This document shows positions 1-6,647 of a DNA stretch of 8,772 nucleotides, one piece after another. The first letter of the stretch is position 1; each line of letters starts with the position of its first letter. The stretch is from Gemmatimonadota bacterium (GTDB lineage: Bacteria > Gemmatimonadota > Gemmatimonadetes > Gemmatimonadales > Gemmatimonadaceae). The translations under genes were made by a program, and so were the position numbers. The stretch spans positions 1 through 8,772 of the forward strand of contig JAQBQC010000346.1 in assembly GCA_028287205.1 (NCBI GenBank). Direction: 5' to 3'. The notes beneath the pieces are model-generated. The model had not been told where the DNA came from. It saw only the letters and a program-made list of their open reading frames with translations, and made no database searches.

Positions 1-21
1 TCATGGTTCGTACGTCAGGCA

Positions 22-1029
22 TCAGAATGCGATCGCGCAGCCGCCCGACCCGGAGTTCACCCAGTTGCGCTGCACGAGATAGTACTTGCCGTCCGCGAGG
101 CGCATGTTGTAGGTGCCTCCCCCCGGGGCCGTCAGCGTCGTGCCCCACGTCCACGCGCACTTGTCGGCGTTCTCGTAGCCGCGGCGATCGTACCAGGCGT
201 TCGCCATCGCATCGGTGGTGGTCTCCTCGATCTCGTGCGCGAGCGTGTTGACCTCGGAGTTCGCGGCGACGTCGGCGTTCGGTGATGCGAGCTGCGACGT
301 GCAGCCACTGGGGTAGTCCTGATTGCGCGGCATGGCTGCGTAGAGCACGACGCCGCTGGTCGTGGTGCCGTGCGTATGGTAGGCGCAGTACTGCGACCCA
401 AAGCCGCCGCCAAGATTGATCCCACTACCCGTGAAGATTGCGTACACGGTATTGGGATCATACGCGATCTTGTTGAGCGTGATCCCACGCTGAATCAGGT
501 TCACCATGTCCGCATCCGTCGGGCTGGCCGATGGCGCGGCCGCGTCTGCGCCCGTGCTCCAGTAGCTGGTGTAGCCGACCTGATTGAGCACTCGTGCGCC
601 CGCGCCGTCGTAGTACGTCGTGTTGATGTTGAAGTACGGCGATCCGCCGAGGCTTCGCAGAAATGATCCGACGAGGGTCGGATCCGCGCTCCCCGCTCCC
701 ACTCCCGCCGCCTGCCCGCTGTAGATCGGTCCCGTTGCCCAGTAGATCGCGACGACCTTCGTGATGCTGGGGCTCGCGATGACTTTCCCACCATGGTACA
801 GAATGCCCGTGTTGCCGCTGGGCTTTGCCGCGTTCGACTTCGCATAGAACGACTTGGTGTGAAAGACGTGCCGCGCGTTGTTCAGCTCCGGCACGTGTGC
901 GGCGGAGGGCGGAGGCGTCACATCCGAGGAGGGAGCGGTGACGCTCCCGGAGTCCGTACAAGCATTGATGAGGAGTACGGTGCAGACGCCCGCAACGAGA
1001 CTGCGTACGGCGAAGCGCGAACGGGTCAT
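22..1029 (-). CDS. EXORDIUM/Phi_1-like secreted lipoprotein
   Basis: A 335-aa product that appears exported and probably lipid-anchored. The N-terminus has Arg residues (MTRSRFAVR), a hydrophobic core (LVAGVCTVLLI) and a Cys at residue 24 (LLINAC). The Asn at -2 makes the lipobox non-canonical, so ordinary secretion is possible. The body resembles bacterial members of the plant phosphate-induced/EXORDIUM family. Supporting segments are ITKVVAIYWATG (89-100), the QYCAYHTHG region (213-221), AHEIEETTTDAMANAWYD (264-281) and DKCAWTWG (289-296), followed by a C-terminal YYLVQRNWVNSGSGGC. Four further Cys (215, 243, 291, 331) could form two disulfides. The H-E pair at 265-266 is not an HEXXH zinc motif, so protease activity is not claimed. 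An upstream in-frame ATG at 1092 exists, but ATG 1029 is chosen: GGAGCTC (1039-1033) sits at Shine-Dalgarno distance and the signal sequence starts here. The family's biochemical role is unknown; cell-surface or extracellular function is inferred. Confidence 0.75.
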   Translation of the reverse strand: MTRSRFAVRSLVAGVCTVLLINACTDSGSVTAPSSDVTPPPSAAHVPELNNARHVFHTKSFYAKSNAAKPSGNTGILYHGGKVIASPSITKVVAIYWATGPIYSGQAAGVGAGSADPTLVGSFLRSLGGSPYFNINTTYYDGAGARVLNQVGYTSYWSTGADAAAPSASPTDADMVNLIQRGITLNKIAYDPNTVYAIFTGSGINLGGGFGSQYCAYHTHGTTTSGVVLYAAMPRNQDYPSGCTSQLASPNADVAANSEVNTLAHEIEETTTDAMANAWYDRRGYENADKCAWTWGTTLTAPGGGTYNMRLADGKYYLVQRNWVNSGSGGCAIAF

Positions 1030-1262
1030 GGGTGAGCTCCGGCGAGGTGAGGATGTGCTCCGGTGGGAGCGTTCGGCGCGTGATACTACCACACGGAACG
1101 CGCAGGCGCCAGATGTTTATCCTGGGTTAATAAATCGACCCCCCGTGAGACGTTCCGTCCGCAGCGCACGTTCCTCCCTGTGCGAGCGTGCTCGACTGGA
1201 TGCTACTCCGATCGTCGCGCTACGCAATCGCTCCCCCATCATCTCCCATCGCCGAGACGCAC
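1030..1262. promoter_or_regulatory. Divergent intergenic region with AT-rich island
   Basis: This is the shared 5' region of the divergent lipoprotein and M19-like hydrolase genes. Most of it is GC-rich. Positions 1115-1135 stand out as an AT-rich patch with arms TTTAT (1116-1120) and ATAAA (1130-1134) separated by 9 nt. That could be a promoter core or an operator. On the minus strand TAGTAT (1090-1085 region) is a possible -10 box for the lipoprotein, but no convincing -35 lies 17 nt away. No promoter can be assigned with certainty for either direction. Confidence 0.3.
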
Positions 1263-4200
1263 ATGTCGCTTTGGAAAGGCCGCGACCCCATCGCGTACGC
1301 CACGCGCTGCATCGCCTTCGCTGCTGTGAGTCTCGGGATGCTGCTGACGATCGCGCCAACGGCAGCGGCGCAGAATCCATGGACGGTCGAGATCAAGCCG
1401 AGCAGCACGCCGCTCATTACGGGCGCATGCACGCCGATCCGGCTCACCCTTCTCGATGCCACGGGGAAGGACACACCTCGAAATCCGACCGGCATGCGCG
1501 TGTCGCTCGCCGACTTCGACATGACGGTGTCCCCCGCGGGCGCACTCGTGGGCCGGTACGATGGTGCGGCCGCATGGTCCGCATGCGCCTGCCCCGCCAC
1601 CACCGGCACAGTCGCAACGATCACCGCGAGCTATCCCGCGAAGGCGCTCGCCGACAAGGCACGCGTGCCGGGTGTGACGTTCCAGTCGACGACGACCGTG
1701 CCCGTGGTGGAGGGAAAAAACATCAGCGGTGTGCCCATCGGATGCGAAACGATCAAGACGACCACCGTGCAATCGGGAAGCGCGCCGCCGTGGACGGTCG
1801 CCATCGCACCAGGAGTGAAGGCGATTGCCATCGGTGGATGCACGCCCATTCGCCTCGACCTGCGAGATGCGAGCGGCAAGGAGTGGCCGCGCAATCCTTC
1901 GGGACAGCTCCTGTCGCTCGCCGACTTCGACATGGCGGTGACGGCGAGCGGCGGCACCGTCGCGGGCAAGTACGACGGCCCCGCGACATGGGCCGCCTGC
2001 GGCTGTCAGGGCTCGACGGTCGGCGCCCCGGCGACGATCACGGCGACATACCCGGCGCGCTCGCTGCCCGACGCATCGCGCGTGCGTGGAGTTGCGTTTC
2101 AGTCTTCGGTTGCGATCCCGCTCTCGGCCGCTCAGGGCTCGTCCGATCCTGCACCGTGCATCGCTTCGACGACGACCACGATCGCGTCGAGCACAGGTGC
2201 ACCGGTTCGCGAAGTGCCCGCGCGTCCGGCGCCAGTCGGCAGGCCGGTTGCAGCTCCGCCAAGCGCACCCGCGGGGATCGTGCAGGCCGCGCCGATTCCG
2301 CTCGCGCCAGGATCGGCACCCGTTGCCATCGCGCCAGGATCGGCACCCGTCGCCATCTCACCGGCCACGGCACCCGTCGCCGTCGCACCATCCACCACGC
2401 GCGCTCCGATGCCGGACGCGATCACGCCTGCGGCGGGTGCGACACCGACCGAAGTAATCCCCGTGAACCCCACTGGCTTCACCGCCGAGCAAACCGGCGA
2501 TGGGCAGGTGAAGCTCGCGTGGAAGTCCGTGAGCGCAGCGTCGTACTACGTGGTGCTCGGACCCGGCTCGATCAATGGCGGCGTCAAGGTCACCGGTGAC
2601 ACGACGTTCACGGTGACGGGCGTTCCCGTCGGGAGCCAGGAGTTCAAGGTGGCGAGCTACTACGAGCCTGGGCCGACCTCCACGCCCGGCACGTCATTTC
2701 CGAGCGCGACCGTGAACGTCGCGGAGCTGCTCTCGGGATGGGTTGACCTCCACACGCATCCGATGATCAACCTCGCATTCGGGGGCAAGCTCATTCACGG
2801 CGGCGTCGATGTAGGATCGCTGCTGCCCACGGATAACACGTGCGCGAATCACGTGCGCGCAACATCGATGGCGCAGGCGCTCGGCGAAGACAGGCCGTCG
2901 CACGGCGGTTGGAACCTCGTGAACTTCCCGTGCGGCGACAACTTTCGCCAAGTGCTCATTCACGAGTTTCAGGACGCGAACGGAGCGCTGACGACTGGCA
3001 GTCCCGCAAACGGCTTTCCGAATTTCGATCAGTGGCCGAAGTGGAACGACCTCACGCACCAGAAGATGTGGTACGAGTGGATCAAGCGCGCGCGCGATGG
3101 CGGACTGCGAGTGATGGTTGCCCTCGCGACGAACAACACCACGCTCGGCGACGCGGTCTCGGGACCTGGCGACGGGCCCACCGACGACAGGGGCTCTGCC
3201 GATCTGCAGCTCGCCGAGATCAAGTCGTTCGTGGCGCGCCACCCCGATTTCATGGAAGTCGCGCTCAACGCCGCGGACATCAAGCGCATCGTCAAGACGA
3301 ACAGGATCGCGGTGGTACTGGGCATGGAAGTCGACAACATCGGCAACTTCAACAAGATGCGGTTCCCGATGCTGCCCGAGCCCGCGCAGCAGCTGCTCGT
3401 GTCCAACGAGATGCAGCGACTGTATGCGAGTGGCGTACGCTACGTCATTCCGGTTCACATCATGGACAACGTGTTCGGCGGCACCGCGATCTACAAGAAC
3501 GACTTCAACTACGCGAACCTCCGCGAGGCCGGCTACTACTGGACCATCGAGTGCGCCAACGTGCAGGACAACATCACGCATGCGTACGCTGAGGGACACG
3601 ATGTGCTGCGCGCGGTGGGCGCCTTCGTGAAGCTCGGACTGGATCCTCTGCGCGTGTCCGGACCGCCGCCGGTGTGCCCTCCGGCCGTACAGCCACCGGG
3701 GCAGCCCGCCAAGAGCCGCGGCATGCGCAACGCGCGCTCACTCACACCGCTCGGCGCCTTCGCAATCAAGACGATGATGAAGAAGGGAATGCTGATCGAC
3801 ATCGACCACATGGGCCAGAAGACTGCGGACGCAGTCCTCGACATCGCCGAGACGTTCGGCTACCCCGTCATTTCGGGGCACACCGGCATACGCGGATTCG
3901 GCGAGGGGTCGGACGCCGAGAACAGTCGTACGCCGGCGCAACTCACCCGAATCAGCAAGCTGCACGGAATGTTTGGGCTCGGCTCCGACGGTGTGCACTC
4001 CACCACATTCGCCCGAAATTATCAGCAGGCGATTCTCGACATGGGCTACATGAACCCCACGAAGGGGCCGTACGAGAATGGCGCGGTGGGCTTCGGCACC
4101 GATCTGAATGGACTGGTCAAAGGACCGATGCCGGGCGGAAACATCAACGGGCATCCGCGGGTCGTGTACGGCGATTCGATCCCGAAGAGCAGCTCGGGGA

Positions 4201-4424
4201 CGAAATCGTGGGACTACAACACCGAGGGCGTGGCGCACTACGGTATGATGTGGGACTTCGTGCGGGATCTACGAAACGCGCCGTCGAATGGATATCGCGA
4301 TGGGAACGGAGCCGAGACGGGAGTTGCCGGCCCGGAGCTCGTGGACAAGCACCTGTTCCGGAGCGCGAATTATTTCTGGGGGATGTGGCAGCGCGTGGAG
4401 GCGAAGAAGGCGGGCGTGCAGTAG
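1263..4424 (+). CDS. Exported multidomain peptidase M19 (dipeptidase)-like metallohydrolase
   Basis: A 1053-aa secreted protein. Residues 1-36 form a signal peptide: MSLWKGRDPIAYATR, a hydrophobic stretch, then probable cleavage after TAAA. Residues 38-170 and 175-305 are two copies of one domain with four conserved Cys each. Residues 306-400 are an Ala/Pro linker, 401-485 an FN3-like fold (QVKLAWKSVSAASYYVV), and 490-1053 the catalytic region. The catalytic region fits the M19/renal dipeptidase pattern: VDLHTHP (H497, H499), GMEVDN (E689), DIDHMG (H849), ISGHTG (H873) and GFGTDLNG (D947). VIPVHIMDNVFGG matches the family's substrate-side loop. In characterised M19 enzymes the first motif is H-x-D; here it is H-x-H. 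A binuclear metal site and hydrolysis of a dipeptide-like or other amide substrate outside the cytoplasm are inferred. The substrate is unknown. In-frame GTG 1188 and ATG 1200 would lengthen the N-terminus ahead of the signal peptide, so ATG 1263 is preferred although its Shine-Dalgarno is weak. Confidence 0.75.
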   Translation: MSLWKGRDPIAYATRCIAFAAVSLGMLLTIAPTAAAQNPWTVEIKPSSTPLITGACTPIRLTLLDATGKDTPRNPTGMRVSLADFDMTVSPAGALVGRYDGAAAWSACACPATTGTVATITASYPAKALADKARVPGVTFQSTTTVPVVEGKNISGVPIGCETIKTTTVQSGSAPPWTVAIAPGVKAIAIGGCTPIRLDLRDASGKEWPRNPSGQLLSLADFDMAVTASGGTVAGKYDGPATWAACGCQGSTVGAPATITATYPARSLPDASRVRGVAFQSSVAIPLSAAQGSSDPAPCIASTTTTIASSTGAPVREVPARPAPVGRPVAAPPSAPAGIVQAAPIPLAPGSAPVAIAPGSAPVAISPATAPVAVAPSTTRAPMPDAITPAAGATPTEVIPVNPTGFTAEQTGDGQVKLAWKSVSAASYYVVLGPGSINGGVKVTGDTTFTVTGVPVGSQEFKVASYYEPGPTSTPGTSFPSATVNVAELLSGWVDLHTHPMINLAFGGKLIHGGVDVGSLLPTDNTCANHVRATSMAQALGEDRPSHGGWNLVNFPCGDNFRQVLIHEFQDANGALTTGSPANGFPNFDQWPKWNDLTHQKMWYEWIKRARDGGLRVMVALATNNTTLGDAVSGPGDGPTDDRGSADLQLAEIKSFVARHPDFMEVALNAADIKRIVKTNRIAVVLGMEVDNIGNFNKMRFPMLPEPAQQLLVSNEMQRLYASGVRYVIPVHIMDNVFGGTAIYKNDFNYANLREAGYYWTIECANVQDNITHAYAEGHDVLRAVGAFVKLGLDPLRVSGPPPVCPPAVQPPGQPAKSRGMRNARSLTPLGAFAIKTMMKKGMLIDIDHMGQKTADAVLDIAETFGYPVISGHTGIRGFGEGSDAENSRTPAQLTRISKLHGMFGLGSDGVHSTTFARNYQQAILDMGYMNPTKGPYENGAVGFGTDLNGLVKGPMPGGNINGHPRVVYGDSIPKSSSGTKSWDYNTEGVAHYGMMWDFVRDLRNAPSNGYRDGNGAETGVAGPELVDKHLFRSANYFWGMWQRVEAKKAGVQ
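1374..2159 (+). repeat. Tandem intragenic duplication of a four-Cys domain
   Basis: Two about 137-residue units within the M19-like gene align along their length. Shared features are PWTV at the start, a C-TPIRL motif, RNP-G, SLADFDM, YDG-A-W-AC-C, an ATITA-YPA segment, RV-GV-FQS, and a final Cys. Cysteines pair as 56/193, 108/246, 110/248 and 161/299, a constant offset of 137-138 residues. At DNA level the SLADFDM stretch is identical over 23 nt (1501-1523 and 1912-1934), while the flanks have diverged. The spacing suggests two disulfides per unit and a beta-rich, extracellular, Ig-like or binding module. I do not recognise the family. Confidence 0.75.
2304..2384 (+). repeat. 27-bp tandem repeat coding for APGSAPVAI
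   Basis: Three consecutive 27-nt units (2304-2330, 2331-2357, 2358-2384) encode APGSAPVAI, APGSAPVAI and the degenerate SPATAPVAV. They lie in the Ala/Pro-rich linker between the tandem Cys domains and the FN3-like domain. The first two units differ by one visible base. This is a typical low-complexity spacer and a plausible site of repeat-number variation. Confidence 0.85.
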
Positions 4425-6326
4425 CTACGCCGACTTTGCGACGCTGATTCGTTCCGCACGCCGGAAGGCCTGCGCGCCGGCTACGCGTGATTGTTCGACG
4501 AGATGCTCGATCACAGCGAGCGCCATCGAGACGTCGCCCATACCGTCGGGAACGTGGCGATGAATGAGTGCGGCAAGCTGCTCGTTCACGATGACGGACT
4601 CGCGAGCAAGCTGCTCCAGCGTCCACCCTTGCTTGTGGCGCATCGCTCCATGGAGCGCGGAGACGAGCCGCTGAATCTCGCTCCCGTGGCGATAAAGGTC
4701 CGAGTCGACGCCGCCGGTCTCGTCGATCACGACAAGCGACTGCACGACGTCGACGAGGAATGCAAGCTGATGGTTCTCGACCTCCGCGGCGGAGCGACTC
4801 TCGGCCGACGGAAATGCCGGGTCGGTTCGCAGACGCGCCGCGATACCCCTCAACACATCCTCGACATGTCCGCGGATGTGTCGACCGATCTCGGCGAGTC
4901 CGAATACGCGGTAATCACTGCCGGATTCCAGCGCCAACGCGATTCGAGGACCCGCGATCTCCGCCACGCCACTCATCGGATCTTCTCGCGCCTCCCTCGT
5001 GCTCGGCATCCATAGTGTGAACGCTGCGCCCGTGGTGCCACGAGGCGATCGAGAGTGTGATTCGAGTGTCAGGTCTCCGCCCATTAAGCGCGCGAGCCGC
5101 CGGCTGATCGTCAGCCCCAAACCGGTTCCGCCCTTGGTTCGCGTGAGCCCTCCCTCGCCTTGCACGAACGGCTCGAAGATGGCGATCTGTCGATCCGCTT
5201 CCACTCCCGGCCCGGTGTCCGCCACGCGAACGAATGTCCACGGTCCGATCCCCATTAGTTCCGTACCGATTGGACTCTCGGCAACTGTTCCACACGACAG
5301 TGTTACCGTGCCGCCGGGTGGAGTGAATTTCAGCGCGTTCGCGAGCAGATTGATGATGATCTGCCGTACGCGTCTTTCATCGCCTACGTAGGGTACCCCA
5401 TCGTGCTCGCCTGAACAGCTGGCGCTGGCGTCCACGATGCGCACCTTCGCCACGTCGGCGCTCGGTTGCGTGGCGGCGATCGCGGTTGCGACGGCGGATG
5501 TCGTGCTCGTCATCTCGCCATCCATCAAGAGCTTTCCCGCGTCGGCCTTTGCGAGGTCGAGGACGTCGTTCACCAGCTCGGCGAGATGCGTTCCGCTGAG
5601 TCTCAGCCTGCTGACGAACTCCCGCTGTTTGGCATTCAGGCTACCCGCGAGACCCAGGTCCAGAAGCTCGGCGTACCCGAGTATCGCGTTGAGAGGTGTT
5701 CGGATCTCGTGACTCATTGTCGAAAGGAAGTCCGCCTTGGCCTGACTCGCGGAATCTTCCTTCGCCCGTCCGATGGCGTCCCGATAGAGTCGGGCATTGT
5801 CGAGTGCGAGCGAGGCGATTCCAGCGAGACCCTCCGCCAATACGACGTCGTTGGCATTGTAGTGGTGCCTCGTCGCGTCGCTGACGAATGTGATCGCGCC
5901 CAACACGGAATTGCGCGCCATGAGCGGCACGGTGATAACGGAGCCAATGCCGATGGCCAGGAGCGCGCGAAGATTTTCGGGAGTGCGCGCCACCTCACGG
6001 AGCAATTCGTCCGTCACCCGAGGAATGGAAACCGTCCGGCGCGTGCGCATGACCGCAGGCGCGCCGACCGGATCATCGACCTCGGGCGGCCAGCCCTTCT
6101 CGAGTGCCTGAGCGAGGTGCGCTTTGGCGGGGTCAGGGTGAATGACTGCGAGACGACGCATGGTCCCGTCTTCCTCGCACACATCCACGGCGCACCAGCT
6201 TCCCAGGTACGGGAGAACGAGGTGCGCGATCGCGGAGAGCGTGGACTCGTAGTCCTGACTCTCCGCGAACACTCGCCGCATGCCCGACAGGAGGGCGAGA
6301 GAATCGATCTTTTCGCGAGCTTGCAC
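4425..6326 (-). CDS. Soluble GAF-domain sensor histidine kinase with helical C-terminal extension
   Basis: A 633-aa two-component sensor kinase without signal peptide or membrane segments, so it is cytoplasmic. Residues about 10-182 form a GAF domain (SWCAVDVC, GSVITVPLMARNSVLGAITFVSD), and a short helix leads into HisKA. The H-box is MSHEIRTPLNAILGY with the predicted phospho-acceptor H206. The ATPase domain has an N-box (NLLANALKFTP, N326/N330), G1 (DTGPGV, D370), F (FEPFVQ) and G2 (GGTGLGLTISRR) boxes, all intact. Residues about 465-610 form a separate all-helical domain (LAEIGRHIRGHVEDVLRGI ... HGAMRHKQGWTLEQLARE) that resembles RsbRD-type N-terminal sensor domains; that assignment is from memory of the pattern. 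The start is GTG 6326, with a strong GGAGGT (6337-6332) five bases upstream. No receiver domain or response regulator lies next to it, so its partner is elsewhere. Its ligand is unknown. Confidence 0.9.
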   Translation of the reverse strand: MQAREKIDSLALLSGMRRVFAESQDYESTLSAIAHLVLPYLGSWCAVDVCEEDGTMRRLAVIHPDPAKAHLAQALEKGWPPEVDDPVGAPAVMRTRRTVSIPRVTDELLREVARTPENLRALLAIGIGSVITVPLMARNSVLGAITFVSDATRHHYNANDVVLAEGLAGIASLALDNARLYRDAIGRAKEDSASQAKADFLSTMSHEIRTPLNAILGYAELLDLGLAGSLNAKQREFVSRLRLSGTHLAELVNDVLDLAKADAGKLLMDGEMTSTTSAVATAIAATQPSADVAKVRIVDASASCSGEHDGVPYVGDERRVRQIIINLLANALKFTPPGGTVTLSCGTVAESPIGTELMGIGPWTFVRVADTGPGVEADRQIAIFEPFVQGEGGLTRTKGGTGLGLTISRRLARLMGGDLTLESHSRSPRGTTGAAFTLWMPSTREAREDPMSGVAEIAGPRIALALESGSDYRVFGLAEIGRHIRGHVEDVLRGIAARLRTDPAFPSAESRSAAEVENHQLAFLVDVVQSLVVIDETGGVDSDLYRHGSEIQRLVSALHGAMRHKQGWTLEQLARESVIVNEQLAALIHRHVPDGMGDVSMALAVIEHLVEQSRVAGAQAFRRAERISVAKSA

Positions 6327-6385
6327 GCGCTACCTCCGAGGAGATCCCATCTGAAGGCGCGCGACCTAAATGCTCGCACGCCGTA

Positions 6386-6404
6386 GCGGGCAGCTGAAGC
6401 CCGC
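6386..6404. promoter_or_regulatory. GC-rich hairpin in kinase 5' region
   Basis: GCGGGC (6386-6391) and GCCCGC (6399-6404) are perfect 6-bp arms around a 7-nt loop. The hairpin lies about 60 nt upstream of the kinase GTG, so it would sit in the leader if transcription starts further upstream. It could be an attenuator-like or stabilising hairpin, or the remnant of a terminator. No poly-T tail follows. Confidence 0.4.
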
Positions 6405-6435
6405 GCGCGTGAGACGGATCGCCACCTCGGAATTG

Positions 6436-6457
6436 CGTATCGGTACTGTGCGATACG
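6436..6457. promoter_or_regulatory. 7-8-7 perfect dyad, operator-like
   Basis: CGTATCG (6436-6442) and CGATACG (6451-6457) form perfect 7-bp arms with an 8-nt spacer, 22 bp in all, about 110 bp upstream of the kinase start codon. The length and spacing match binding sites of dimeric helix-turn-helix regulators. There is no T-tract, which argues against a terminator. Which protein would bind is unknown. Confidence 0.45.
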
Positions 6458-6500
6458 TTAGCGGTTCGCGCGGGCCATCGCCAGGAATTCGGGGAGTTGG

Positions 6501-6516
6501 CTGGGGCGTACCCCAG
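6501..6516. promoter_or_regulatory. Short CTGGGG/CCCCAG hairpin
   Basis: CTGGGG (6501-6506) and CCCCAG (6511-6516) are perfect 6-bp arms around the 4-nt loop CGTA. The hairpin lies about 130 bp downstream of the lipoprotein stop codon. It is a compact hairpin on either strand and may help end or protect the lipoprotein transcript, but it lacks a U-tract. Confidence 0.35.
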
Positions 6517-6647
6517 ACTTCGTCGTGACCCGCGCGAGGGTTGCGACCCCGATCGAGGGCGCCGAGAGCGGCGGTCGACTTGCGAAACTACATGAGAGGA
6601 TCATCGTAAGTATTTGGCTCGCTGCAATTAAGCCCATCGCCCTGTTC

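Larger units (their letters stand above)
6327..6647. other. 321-bp non-coding region between lipoprotein and kinase genes
   Basis: This interval separates two minus-strand genes. It holds the kinase ribosome-binding site (6337-6332) and three compact inverted repeats at 6386-6404, 6436-6457 and 6501-6516, listed separately. The 6600-6650 end is locally AT-richer than its surroundings and could carry a promoter, but no clear -35/-10 pair is visible. A minus-strand 66-codon open frame (6658-6458) runs through it without a Shine-Dalgarno sequence and is not called as a gene. No run of T follows any of the hairpins on either strand, so none is a textbook intrinsic terminator. Confidence 0.6.

Noticed and set aside
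230..240. H-E motif in the EXORDIUM-like protein read as a zinc protease site
   Set aside because: The residues are HEIEE, not HEXXH, and no third zinc ligand pattern is evident. The surrounding core fits the Phi_1 family better.
878..2599. 573-codon plus-strand open frame
   Set aside because: It overlaps the antisense of the lipoprotein gene and the N-terminal half of the M19-like gene in another frame. The product is Arg/His-rich with no domain, typical of GC-rich shadow frames.
2694..3599. 301-codon minus-strand open frame opposite the M19-like catalytic region
   Set aside because: It lies wholly antisense to a recognised enzyme domain, has no Shine-Dalgarno and no recognisable motifs.
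5466..6386. 306-codon plus-strand frame opposite the histidine kinase
   Set aside because: It is antisense to the GAF and HisKA domains and its composition is Arg-rich and motif-free.
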